Assembly (NCBI GenBank): GCA_003194525.1
Contig: NBIV01000053.1
Coordinates: forward strand, 62,001-126,000
DNA from: Gracilariopsis chorda
Taxonomy: Eukaryota > Rhodophyta > Florideophyceae > Gracilariales > Gracilariaceae
DNA: 64,000 bases
Direction of reading: 5' to 3'
The position numbers were made by a program, and so were the translations under genes. Below are positions 33,521 to 41,384 of the stretch, in pieces. The number at the start of each line of letters is the position of its first letter. The first letter of the stretch is position 1. The notes below the pieces were generated by a model. It was not told the DNA's origin. It did not search any database and saw only the letters and a list, made by a program, of their open reading frames with translations.

Positions 33521-33888
33521 TTCGTGCTGCTTCTTTTGGGTATGGCTGTGGATATGGACTTGGAGTACCATTTTCGAAGGTATGTTGCGAATCTAGGAGA
33601 GCACTGTAGGCCTGTTGGTTCTCGTTTTGAACCATTTCTTTAGACACGTTCGTAGTTCTACCTGTACATACCTAAGTTAGTGTGATAGAGTTGTAAACTG
33701 AAGGAAGTGTTAAACTAATGTCGTTCTAAATTTTTCGTTTCAGATTATTGGTGGGACACGACTCGGTGGGAAATGGCGCGAAAACGGGCGAGTGAAAAAA
33801 TGCGGTTGGATAAGTACCTGGGGAGTGCTCGCTTGGTGGTTGGGTTAGGAACGGGAGCGCCGTTGTGGTGGGGCGTGTAGTAGCCATG

Positions 33889-34644
33889 TCTAGCGAAGAC
33901 GTGAATGATGAGGAGCTACTGGCGTTGTTGGATAAAGCGGAGAAGAGGGAGGTCCCCGAGACGCCTCCAAGGACGAAGAAGGAGGAGGAAGGGAAGGGTG
34001 ATGGTGAAGAGGGCAAGGGAAGGAACGTTGTTGGGTTCGGGGAGCTTGGGGTTGGGACGATGATGGGAGGGGATGGGGGGGAGGGAAGTGAGGGCGAGGG
34101 AAGTCGAGGAGGACGGGGAGGAGGAGGAGGTGGGGCGGGGCGAATGAGTCGGTTTTACCGCGATGTGAAGAAACTGGTGAGGAGCGTGGGCGGAGGGCTT
34201 AAGGAGCGTTTGGATGAGTGTATCGAGGAGGTTGTGGTGGAGATGGGGGGGATGGTGCTGAGTTCTTCAGAGGAAGGGGTGCCTATGGGTGCTGTGGCTG
34301 AGCTGCGTAGGAGGGCAAGGGAGGCTGGGGTGTGGGCGGAAATGCATGTCGATGGGGTTGTGGCGTGTGTGGGTGAGGAGCTGAGGAGACTGTGGAAGGA
34401 GAACGAGGAGATGCGTAGACGGGTTTTGGTGTTGGAGAAGCAACTTTTACTGGTTGGTAGGGCTGTGCATCTAATCGAGGAAATGCAGAAGAAGGTGTGT
34501 GATGCGGAAGGGAGAGCTGTTGTCGGGGAAGGCACTCCTGTTACTCCCGGTCGAGGGGCTGTAAGGAAGAGGTTGGAGGAGAAGGACGACGAAGGAATAG
34601 AAGGTGAGAGTCGGTTGAAGAGGAGGCGTGGAATGAGAGGATAA
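33889..34644 (+). CDS. Coiled-coil protein of the Plavaka-like element
   Basis: 252 residues from ATG 33889 (an ATG at 33865 would add eight). Starts MSSEDVNDEELLALLDKAEKRE, followed by an acidic/basic region, a glycine-arginine linker (SRGGRGGGGGGAG), a helical domain (RFYRDVKKLVRSVGGGLKER), a leucine-heptad coiled coil (EELRRLWKENEEMRRRVLVL) and a basic C-terminus (RLKRRRGMRG) that could be a nuclear localisation signal. No family recognised. Intact, and divergent from the methyltransferase-SET gene across about 1 kb that contains the palindromes, so the two may share a regulatory region. The coding strand is strongly G-rich. Confidence 0.65.
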   Translation, partial: SSEDVNDEELLALLDKAEKREVPETPPRTKKEEEGKGDGEEGKGRNVVGFGELGVGTMMGGDGGEGSEGEGSRGGRGGGGGGAGRMSRFYRDVKKLVRSVGGGLKERLDECIEEVVVEMGGMVLSSSEEGVPMGAVAELRRRAREAGVWAEMHVDGVVACVGEELRRLWKENEEMRRRVLVLEKQLLLVGRAVHLIEEMQKKVCDAEGRAVVGEGTPVTPGRGAVRKRLEEKDDEGIEGESRLKRRRGMRG

Positions 34645-34817
34645 GGAGAAGAAGGATGGTAAGGATGGTAAGGGAGGTTTTATGTTTGGTGTTCAAGAGT
34701 GTGGGTGCCACCCAGTGAGGCTGAGAGAACAGTTGGGCTCCAAACTTTGACAATTTGAAGTTTGAAATCCACGAGATGGAAATATGTAAGTTAATTTGGG
34801 TTGCATGGGGGTGGGGC

Positions 34818-35066
34818 CGCTGGCCGCTACGCGGCCAGCGCCATTTCGAGCCCTCTAACTAGCGTTTAGTGAGCAAAGAACTTGCTCTAAACTTGAAACT
34901 AGCGAAGTGCGGTACTAGGGACGGATGACAATAGAAAATATGAAAGAGTGATTTCCGAAAAAATTTTTTTTTTGCTTGCCAACCACCACGAACTAGCAGA
35001 ATCTAGCGTTTTCGTAGTTTTTTGAGTGATTGCCTAACAAACTTGCGATCTAGCACCCTTATCTAG
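34818..35066 (+). repeat. Right subterminal CTAG repeats and hairpin
   Basis: A perfect hairpin with 10-base arms and a 3-base loop at 34818-34840 (CGCTGGCCGC / GCGGCCAGCG), then CTAG-centred motifs at about 34857, 34897, 34991, 35001, 35048 and 35063, most reading AACTAGC or TCTAGC. They mirror the left-end motifs in the opposite orientation. Confidence 0.65.
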
Positions 35067-35088
35067 CATTCCGAGAACACCGACGATA
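35063..35088 (-). repeat. Right TIR of the Plavaka-like element
   Basis: Inverted copy of 23232-23257 with one base different. It overlaps the last codons of the upstream open frame, so the apparent transposase end YRRCSRNAR is encoded by the TIR. Confidence 0.85.
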
Positions 35089-36408
35089 GTGGTACAAGTA
35101 CTTATACCACACAGGGAGACGATCGTCAAAAGCATCAAAGTACTTGGATTCTAGCATTCTTCTCCTTTCGAAAAACGTTTCCGACGTATATGACTTTCTG
35201 AGGTTGAACAGGTCTTTCTTCATATCGTGCATCCACTCCATCTTACCAATCTTTCTACACCAATTGGCCACATTCTTCTTCTGATTCTCGTTCAGATGCC
35301 ATTCGTCGAGGCTTATATAGGACGAATTGAACACCTTCTCAGCTGCATTTATACACGCAGTGTTCTGGTCCATCACTACCATCGCCGGTGAGACGGCGAC
35401 TATAGACTTGAAGTAGGACAGAATTCGTACGAAGTCCTCTTCTGTTTCGGAGCACATATACCCCATGAAAAATGTCAACACATGACCATCATTGGCTCTT
35501 CCATTAATGGTGACCAGAGGGAAACCGTATCTATTGGCTATGGCTTTACAATCAATAGATACCCCCGGAACAATGCCGAACTTCTGGTAGTCTTCCATCC
35601 ACTCTCGAAACGACCAACAAGCGTACTTCATCCTACCCGAATCATCCGCAGCGAAGAATCCCTTATTCCCTGCATCCTCCTGGCTCAACGAAAAGAGCAG
35701 ATCACACAACCTTACACATTCCAAATCGCGGGGATTGCTTGTGGACGAAGCATACCTCAACTTCTTCCTCGCCGATACCGGATTTATCTTCTGATTTTAC
35801 TTGTCTTCCAGGTATCGTATGGTATCTCTAAAGCTCATATGCAAATCGTTCGTCATATGTATCGCTTCAGAACGCATTTGCGGCTTGAGATGTCTAATAC
35901 CAAAGCTCCCAGAGGGACCATGTCCATGTTTACAACCATTTAAATTAGCCACGTAGATCATTCCACCATCTTCCTCCTGCCCAGAATCCTCCGTCTTAAT
36001 CGTTATCGAGAAGAGGCATCGCGTCATCTTGTTATTGTATTGATCGCACTTCAAGATTCCCTTCTTCAGCACCCTTCTATTCCCACGTTCAGCACCACGA
36101 CTCTTGGGAGACTTTGCCTTATCCGGAGATCGCTTTCGTTCTCCAAAGTATATAGAAGTCCTTACGAATAAGCTGTACCCGAAGCAGTCCGCGATAAATT
36201 GAACTTCCTTCAGAACCGTGACACCAGGAGCATTGAGAGGAAGGGTTTCCAGATAGGCTAAAACTGCTGCTTTAAAACACTCCTCAATTCTCTCATTCGG
36301 TATCGTGTTCTGTACGGATTCCGTGCCCAGTTCTTCATCACCATCTTCTGTCCAGTACTTTTCGTCTTTCTCTCCAAGGCCATCCTTCTCCTTTGGTTCT
36401 GATTCTTC
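35089..36408 (-). pseudogene. MULE transposase, N-terminal and catalytic part (severed)
   Basis: One frame, broken only by TAA at 35797-35799. Before the stop: a zinc-finger-like module (ILKCDQYNNKMTRC ... NLNGCKHGH), typical of MULE/FAR1 N-termini. After it: the MULE catalytic domain. First Asp in VSIDCKAIANRYGFPL, then ETEEDFVRILSYFKSI, the second Asp in AMVVMDQNTACINAAEKVF, and LDEWHLNENQKKN (the C/x-x-H block). The third acidic residue is probably in SETFFERRRMLE. The domain is cut at 35089 by the Plavaka-like TIR; its continuation is at 23231-21793. The frame joins without a break to the Ulp1-like frame upstream except for the TAA at 36409-36411. Confidence 0.85.
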
Positions 36409-39400
36409 TTAATTTAGGATGCCACCATCAGAGTCTTCGAAGAAGCATGAAGGAACCTCTTCTTCGTCATCTAAGAATCGATCAATCAGCAGCGCCTCCT
36501 CTTCTTCAACGGATTGCTCATCTGAAACCTGCTGCGCATATGCAACGTTTGCGTTGAGAGTTTCACTCTCCTCACTCATTTTTGAGCCTAATTCGGCGCC
36601 CACAGCGCTGTGGCGTGCACGCTCGCATTTCGCGTCCACTGTTTGTGTTGAGGAGTTCGGAGAAGCAGCAGGGGGGTCAGCTTCAAAAGAGCTAATGCCA
36701 AAATCGCCTCTTACGCCACTCTCGACGTTAAACGCATTATCCAGAAGTCCATCCGAGCATTTTACATCGTTTACGCCACCTTTCCCGATGCCTTCCCTTG
36801 AGATAGGTCCTTGCTGCGGCCTCTTCGGTAGATTGGAGAACGGCCTACCTCCTTCCTGTGAAACCGAGGAGTGTTGCTTCCAAAGCTCGGGTTTGGGTTC
36901 GTGAACTGCTCTTTGCGAAGCACGGCCATCAAAAACACCTCCCCTCTCAGGGCATTTCGTGCTATGCAACACGCAATAGAAGGGATAAAATTCCTCAGCC
37001 CCACTGGAGTCGCCATACGCCATATCGTCTTCACTTCCTGTTTCTGCATTGCTTTGAGATAAAGAACCATGTGAATGCTCTAGGAGGTAGCATGATGAGC
37101 TGTTGTAGAACTCGGCTCCCTGGAAGGGGGGTATGGTTCGAAATAGGCATGACAGACGTACATATTCTCCATTTTTCCGTATGTGCTCTTCCCATTCTTG
37201 TAGACGGGAGGCTAAAGAGGAGCGAATGCCCTCAAACCTCCTTCTTACAACATCATCGGGGCATGGAAGTTGTTGGGGGGTGTGCGTGTGTATCAGGTCC
37301 TGTTCAATTACCCAACATCTCTCCATGGGATAGAACTTTGCTCGAATGTTGGAGCGGCACTGCGAATTGTGCCACAGACACCGCAATTTTCCGGTGAGCA
37401 GCGCAGACGACCTCGACTTCCTCGTCTGCAACACTGAGAAGTATTGTACACCATAAAGGTAGCCAAAGTTCTTGGCGATGCAGGCAACCAGTGCAGGGAG
37501 GTCAAAGACCTCCTTTAAACCTTCCAGAGCTGAGACAAGCCTCTCGTTTGACATCGCAAGTTCTGTCTTACATTCACCACCGTCCTCAAGTTTCACATCA
37601 ACCCATAAACGCCTTCCATTGTTTTCAAATGTCTCTTGGACGTCTGCCTGATCCTCAGTGCATGACCCGGTCTTCGTAGTGCGTCCTTCACACATAGGCA
37701 TTGATGGTAGCTCCATGTGCGGCTTCTCCTGTATCTGAGCGTCAGATGGTAGCTCCATGTGCGGCTTCTCCTGTATCTGAGCGTCAGAACAGGCTGCCAG
37801 CTCTTCATTGAGCTCTTGAGCTTGACCACCATTCTCAGAAGCCTGCTTCTTCTCTTCAATATGTTTTTCAGTTTCTGCGTTCAGCTCGGAAGGCGCCGCG
37901 GTATCCTTCGCTCCTTCTTCAGCTTCAACTTCTACCTGTGCCTGTGTCCGACTGATCGTCTTTGCTGGTGAATGTCCATCAATTTCCATGTCTACTTCAC
38001 TACCTTCTCCAGTCTGAATCATTTCCTGCTCCTCTTCTACACCTGATGCTCCACTTACTTCAGAACCTCTTCCAGTTTTCTCACCTAGCGCTTTGTGCAC
38101 CATCTCGGAGCGCTGTGATACACATATCTCAATCAATGTGTTCACAATGTCCGCTACAACCGGAGCAGAATCAGAAAACTGCACTCCTCGCTTCATGCGA
38201 ATCTTCAGGGGTAGACACATCCCACTGCTCTGAACAGAACTTTGGTTCAGCTCATGAACACGCTTTGTTCGCTGGCTTTTCCGTATAGCACGCGCCTCAG
38301 AGTCGCACGTACCCAACGGCATTGGCTGAAGATTCGTCTCTCTACAGGGGTCGTTGAAAACATCCACGACCTTTCCTTCTCCTGCTTTTCGTTCTCCCAG
38401 AACTGTATTCACATCCGTTCCCTCTTCCTTTCCAGCTTCTTCCTTTCCAGTCTGCATCCCAATGCTCCGCTCCACGCTTCGTTTCGTACGCTGCCGTTTT
38501 TTACCTTTCTTCCTCATGCGAAGGAGTTCTAAACGATGCTCTGACCGGAGCCGTACGACCATTGTTTCAGTAACAATGTCGGTTTGAAAGAACTCCTTCG
38601 CCATGAGTATGTGTAGAATCCGGATTCTAATGGACATCCATCGAATCCTCTCAGTCAATGCTCGGCTGTACCCAGAGGCGTAGGTTCGCTTCGGGATACA
38701 GCCGTGGTCCGCACTGAACATGGTGAAAAGGGAAACAACATAGCAACCACAGCTGTGAGAGTCCTTTTGTCGCTTAAACCCTTTTACCTGTAGCATGTAG
38801 TTCCGCTCCGATATCACTGCACGTAGCGCTTCATCTCCTGTGAGGCAAAAGGGAAACAAGAAAGAGAACAGTTTCATAATCCTTAGATCAACAGACATTC
38901 CAAGACTGTCTCCAAACCAAACCGTCCATCGTTGCGTTCCTCGCGCCGCATTGACAATTTTCTTCCCTACCAAAACACCCCAATGGCTGTTAGACATGTT
39001 CAAAGGGACTAAAACCGTGTTTATCTCTGTATCACCATTACCTTTAAAGGTAAACCACTTCTTGAACACTTCCAAATCCTCTTCCGGTATGTTTCCCTTC
39101 TTTCCCTTGAATGACTTCGATAGCCTTGTCAGCATCACTCCAATAGAACATGAGGCAAAAGCCACACCAACAGAAGGTACCATGTTCAAAACAGCTGTTG
39201 AGATCAAATCGCTACACATTTCCGAGTCAGGTTTTGAACTGTGTACCAAAGAAACCGGTGATGTTTCTTTGCCTTCTGCGATCAAGATTCTGGCTACATG
39301 GTCCTTCACAACCGCAAAAAGGACTTCGGAACTCGCAGAGCCATCACTGATGCGCATTTGCGTACGCTTTTCAAGATTCTCCCAGAACGACGTAAAGGTT

Positions 39401-39459
39401 TCATAAAGTTCATGTTCTGGGAGAATATCTACGTAGTCAGACGCTTTGTTTTGCTCCAT
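36409..39459 (-). CDS. Ulp1-type cysteine protease with zinc finger, MULE-encoded
   Basis: 1,016 residues from ATG 39459. The Ulp1/C48 catalytic set is complete: H159 (NMSNSHWGVLVG), D184 (WFGDSLG), Q231 (FKRQKDS) and C237 (SHSCGCYVVS). A long charged linker (about 300-630) includes a duplicated 14-residue unit. A second zinc-finger-like module follows at C694, C701, H724, H726 (RCLWHNSQC ... LIHTHT), of the WRKY-GCM1/FLYWCH type common in MULE proteins. The tail is acidic. Ulp1 proteases remove SUMO or related modifiers. Ulp1-like domains are known in plant Kaonashi MULEs. The stop TAA at 36409-36411 is followed in the same frame by the transposase, so a fused polyprotein or readthrough product is possible. 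Confidence 0.85.
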   Translation of the reverse strand: MEQNKASDYVDILPEHELYETFTSFWENLEKRTQMRISDGSASSEVLFAVVKDHVARILIAEGKETSPVSLVHSSKPDSEMCSDLISTAVLNMVPSVGVAFASCSIGVMLTRLSKSFKGKKGNIPEEDLEVFKKWFTFKGNGDTEINTVLVPLNMSNSHWGVLVGKKIVNAARGTQRWTVWFGDSLGMSVDLRIMKLFSFLFPFCLTGDEALRAVISERNYMLQVKGFKRQKDSHSCGCYVVSLFTMFSADHGCIPKRTYASGYSRALTERIRWMSIRIRILHILMAKEFFQTDIVTETMVVRLRSEHRLELLRMRKKGKKRQRTKRSVERSIGMQTGKEEAGKEEGTDVNTVLGERKAGEGKVVDVFNDPCRETNLQPMPLGTCDSEARAIRKSQRTKRVHELNQSSVQSSGMCLPLKIRMKRGVQFSDSAPVVADIVNTLIEICVSQRSEMVHKALGEKTGRGSEVSGASGVEEEQEMIQTGEGSEVDMEIDGHSPAKTISRTQAQVEVEAEEGAKDTAAPSELNAETEKHIEEKKQASENGGQAQELNEELAACSDAQIQEKPHMELPSDAQIQEKPHMELPSMPMCEGRTTKTGSCTEDQADVQETFENNGRRLWVDVKLEDGGECKTELAMSNERLVSALEGLKEVFDLPALVACIAKNFGYLYGVQYFSVLQTRKSRSSALLTGKLRCLWHNSQCRSNIRAKFYPMERCWVIEQDLIHTHTPQQLPCPDDVVRRRFEGIRSSLASRLQEWEEHIRKNGEYVRLSCLFRTIPPFQGAEFYNSSSCYLLEHSHGSLSQSNAETGSEDDMAYGDSSGAEEFYPFYCVLHSTKCPERGGVFDGRASQRAVHEPKPELWKQHSSVSQEGGRPFSNLPKRPQQGPISREGIGKGGVNDVKCSDGLLDNAFNVESGVRGDFGISSFEADPPAASPNSSTQTVDAKCERARHSAVGAELGSKMSEESETLNANVAYAQQVSDEQSVEEEEALLIDRFLDDEEEVPSCFFEDSDGGILN
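37703..37786. repeat. 42-bp tandem duplication in the Ulp1-like gene
   Basis: Two exact 42-base units (37703-37744, 37745-37786) encode a repeated SDAQIQEKPHMELP segment in the linker. The frame is kept. Confidence 0.9.
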
Positions 39460-39639
39460 TGCTCAAAGCAATAGAACAGTACACGAGAGCGGTCCGTGAA
39501 GGAGATTGGGACGTAGAGAGAGTCAGCAGTCTTTGAACGGGTCGTCGAAGATGTGAAGGAGGACGTAGTACCTGACGTATCTGTCATTCCCACACATTTT
39601 GACGACGCCGCGCGGTAACCTCGACTGCATCTACATCTC

Positions 39640-39879
39640 ATTTACGTTGTGCTGACTTGGCGGCCGGAGAGAGCAGGGATAGAGGGAATGCTCTGACTCT
39701 GCGGATCTACTGGTTGAAATCCAAAATAGGGGCGTATTATTGGCTACAGTAAGATCTGAAGTGGCACGGGCACTTGTGCAGCTCGCCGTGGCACGTGCCC
39801 GCTGACTCTCTCTTTTTATTGGTGCAAATGCGCGCTGACTCGCCTACACTATCTACGTCGTGTAGTTTAGCCCTTTCCC
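39640..39879 (-). repeat. MULE right terminal inverted repeat
   Basis: Inverse of 20172-20411 with one difference seen. The outer end is CCCTTTCCC next to the duplicated GAAATTGTA. The Ulp1-like gene starts 180 bp inside it, so the TIR or the short spacer probably holds the promoter. Confidence 0.92.
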
Positions 39880-39888
39880 GAAATTGTA
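39880..39888. repeat. MULE target-site duplication, right copy
   Basis: GAAATTGTA, identical to 20163-20171. Confidence 0.9.
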
Positions 39889-41044
39889 AGGCTTTGGGCA
39901 TAGAACAGTTGTAGTTCTGCGCAATATCCTCAAATATTTCCTGTTTTGCCGGCCGAGAATCATCGATCTTACCGCTTTACTGACTGTTAGTATCTTTGAA
40001 TGCTGTAGAAAAGGCAACAGCTAGTTTGGATTGGCGCTCAGATGCGTGCTTGTCCGAGCTATGGTGCTGAGGCAATGATTGGGGGTTGTAGTACGGGTTC
40101 ACATTTTGTGCGCATGCATTATTGTACGGAGGATTCACATTGGGAAGCGTCTTTTGATGCGGCATGGATTGAAGAAAGGCTGCAAGGGCAGGCTTTTGAT
40201 ATTCTTGATTGACTCGATAGTCGGCAGTGTTACGGTTCATACGTGATGGATGAGTGTACTCTGGTGCACCATGTTCGTGTGCAGTGGAAAGCGCCAGGGT
40301 ATTGGCATGAGTTCCTGGTTGAGCAGGGTCTTTGGAGTTGTCCTCAAAAGTAAAACGTTGAACAGCTTGCTGAAGAGCATGCTCCTGAGGCGTCTGAATA
40401 GGGAGTCCTTGCACGGTGGCAGATGGATATGGGTGAGTTCCGAGGTTTGGGGTGTGCCATGTGGGGATTCCAGGTGGTTTGACCGATTGAAAAGGTTGGC
40501 CATGTAGAATGTCCTGCAAAGAGGGTGGTGTGGAAAGGCTTATGGCGCGGTCTGGGACCGGGTTAATACAATTATGCACTATGAATTCGGCTACATCTTG
40601 CTCATGCTGATACTCATTACCAAACCATGTCAAACGTTCGAGGAGCAATGCTCGCGATTTTCTTTCGCAAAGAGCAAAAGGTGCGACTACTATGCCCACT
40701 TGTACAAGCTTTTCCGTCAGACTGCTGTATATATTCGGTCTTGCGCAGAATTCTGGATGTACGAACAACTCTGGCGTAAAATCGTCTTGCAGGGCAGCTA
40801 TCAGCGTATTTCCGGATATTTGCGAGCCACGACGAAACAGGCAAATTCGAACTCGGGCTACGAAACACTTTTGCAGCTCGTTCGTAAACGTTGAGCGTGG
40901 GCAAAAGGCTTGTAGGCTGTCTGAGTCTTTGCCATGTTCTACATCAGAAGGCAAGGGGTGGCTTACAAGCGTGGTAGGGTTATTCCCATTCTCTGATGGA
41001 GGCGGTGGCGCGTTCAATCGCACGCGAGAGTAATGACCACTCAT
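39889..41044 (-). pseudogene. Copia A gag, N-terminal part
   Basis: The ATG at 41044 opens a 355-residue frame ending at TAA 39977-39979. The same frame continues without another stop to the MULE target site and joins the C-part at 20162 (reading SMPKALQFPNNLFTRS across the junction). The protein is Pro/His/Gln-rich after a helical N-terminal half, with no zinc knuckle, as in many copia-like gags. The single in-frame TAA could be a nonsense mutation from CAA. Confidence 0.65.
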
Positions 41045-41094
41045 TGTTGAGTTTGTGTATAGTATGTTTCAGCTGTTTGCAAGCTGATTCGCGA

Positions 41095-41366
41095 ATGTCG
41101 CTCCACAAAGAGCTGTGTGTTGTGTCATGCAACAAACCAAAACCGCGTAGGACTGTTTTTGTAGCAAAGTGATGGTGAATGAAGTCTGACCTTCTCCAAA
41201 TGAAGGGGAAGGTCAGCTCACACTCATTTTATACAGGTCTTGTAGCACTCCAGAGACTTCTGTGACTACGCTACAAGCTAGCTACTGTCTGCGAATATGA
41301 CAGCTAAAAGCCGATCACGATGTTCAGGCGTGACTTGGCTTGTAGGCTGTCTTCTGTGTTACACTC
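41095..41366 (-). repeat. Probable 5' LTR of copia A
   Basis: Begins (plus strand) TGTCGCTCCACAAAGAGCTG, shared with 13083, and lies about 50 bases upstream of the gag ATG. The far boundary is set at a CA dinucleotide just before the end of the older Ty3 element and is approximate. Confidence 0.4.
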
Positions 41367-41384
41367 ACTACTCCCTTGAATGGG

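Larger units (their letters stand above)
23232..35088. mobile_element. Plavaka-like CMC transposon with methyltransferase cargo, 11.86 kb
   Basis: Both ends carry a 26-bp inverted repeat (23232-23257 and 35063-35088, one difference) starting TATCGTCGGTGTT. Several copies of a CTAG-centred motif (GCTAGTTT / AACTAGC) lie within a few hundred bases of each end, as is common in CACTA/CMC elements. A hairpin is present in each subterminal region. It splits the MULE transposase. Genes: transposase (+, 23802-27065), basic/coiled-coil protein (-, 29457-27130), DNA-methyltransferase/SET fusion (-, 32900-29718) and coiled-coil protein (+, 33889-34644). All four frames are intact, suggesting a recent and possibly autonomous element. 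I could not define a target duplication with certainty; TA is possible. Confidence 0.85.
20172..39879 (-). mobile_element. Giant Mutator-like element (MULE), 19.7 kb
   Basis: The segment is bounded by 240-bp TIRs (20172-20411 and 39640-39879) that I read as identical except for one base near the outer end, and by a perfect 9-bp duplication. It is inserted in the gag gene of copia A. Minus-strand coding content: Ulp1-like protease with a zinc finger (39459-36409), then in the same frame a MULE transposase N-part (36408-35089), interrupted by an 11.86-kb Plavaka-like element, and the transposase C-part with SWIM finger (23231-21793). A plus-strand acidic protein is near the left TIR. Without the insertion the MULE is about 7.85 kb. 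TIR identity implies recent transposition, although its own frame carries nonsense codons. Confidence 0.9.
17189..41366 (-). mobile_element. Ty1/copia retrotransposon A, split by a MULE
   Basis: Minus-strand order: LTR-like 41366-41095, gag N-part 41044-39889, (MULE insertion), gag C-part 20162-19231, protease/integrase 18937-17711, start of reverse transcriptase 17587-17189, then copia B. A related LTR-like repeat at 13083 may be its far end. Gag reads through the MULE target duplication without loss of frame, showing these were once one gene. Protease and integrase before reverse transcriptase identify copia rather than gypsy. Confidence 0.75.

Noticed and set aside
23232..35088. Giant-virus or Maverick-like virus insertion as source of the methyltransferase cluster
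   Set aside because: No capsid, packaging ATPase, polymerase or viral protease is present. TIRs, subterminal repeats and a CMC transposase explain the segment as a transposon.
23229..35092. A defined target-site duplication for the Plavaka-like element
   Set aside because: The flanks (GCGGC on the left, GTGGT on the right) do not match. A TA duplication would be possible but cannot be separated from the TIR.
21793..36408. A single MULE gene with an 11.9-kb intron
   Set aside because: The gap has inverted terminal repeats and its own genes on both strands, so it is an insertion; no splice sites at the edges were evident.
1331..39979. Reassigned genetic code with TAA/TAG read as glutamine
   Set aside because: Several broken frames would read well with Gln at TAA/TAG, but the five longest intact frames (1,578, 1,156, 1,060, 1,016 and 802 residues) contain none internally and end naturally at TAA or TAG, in some cases without a nearby TGA. 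An in-frame TGA in copia B also argues for ordinary nonsense mutation.
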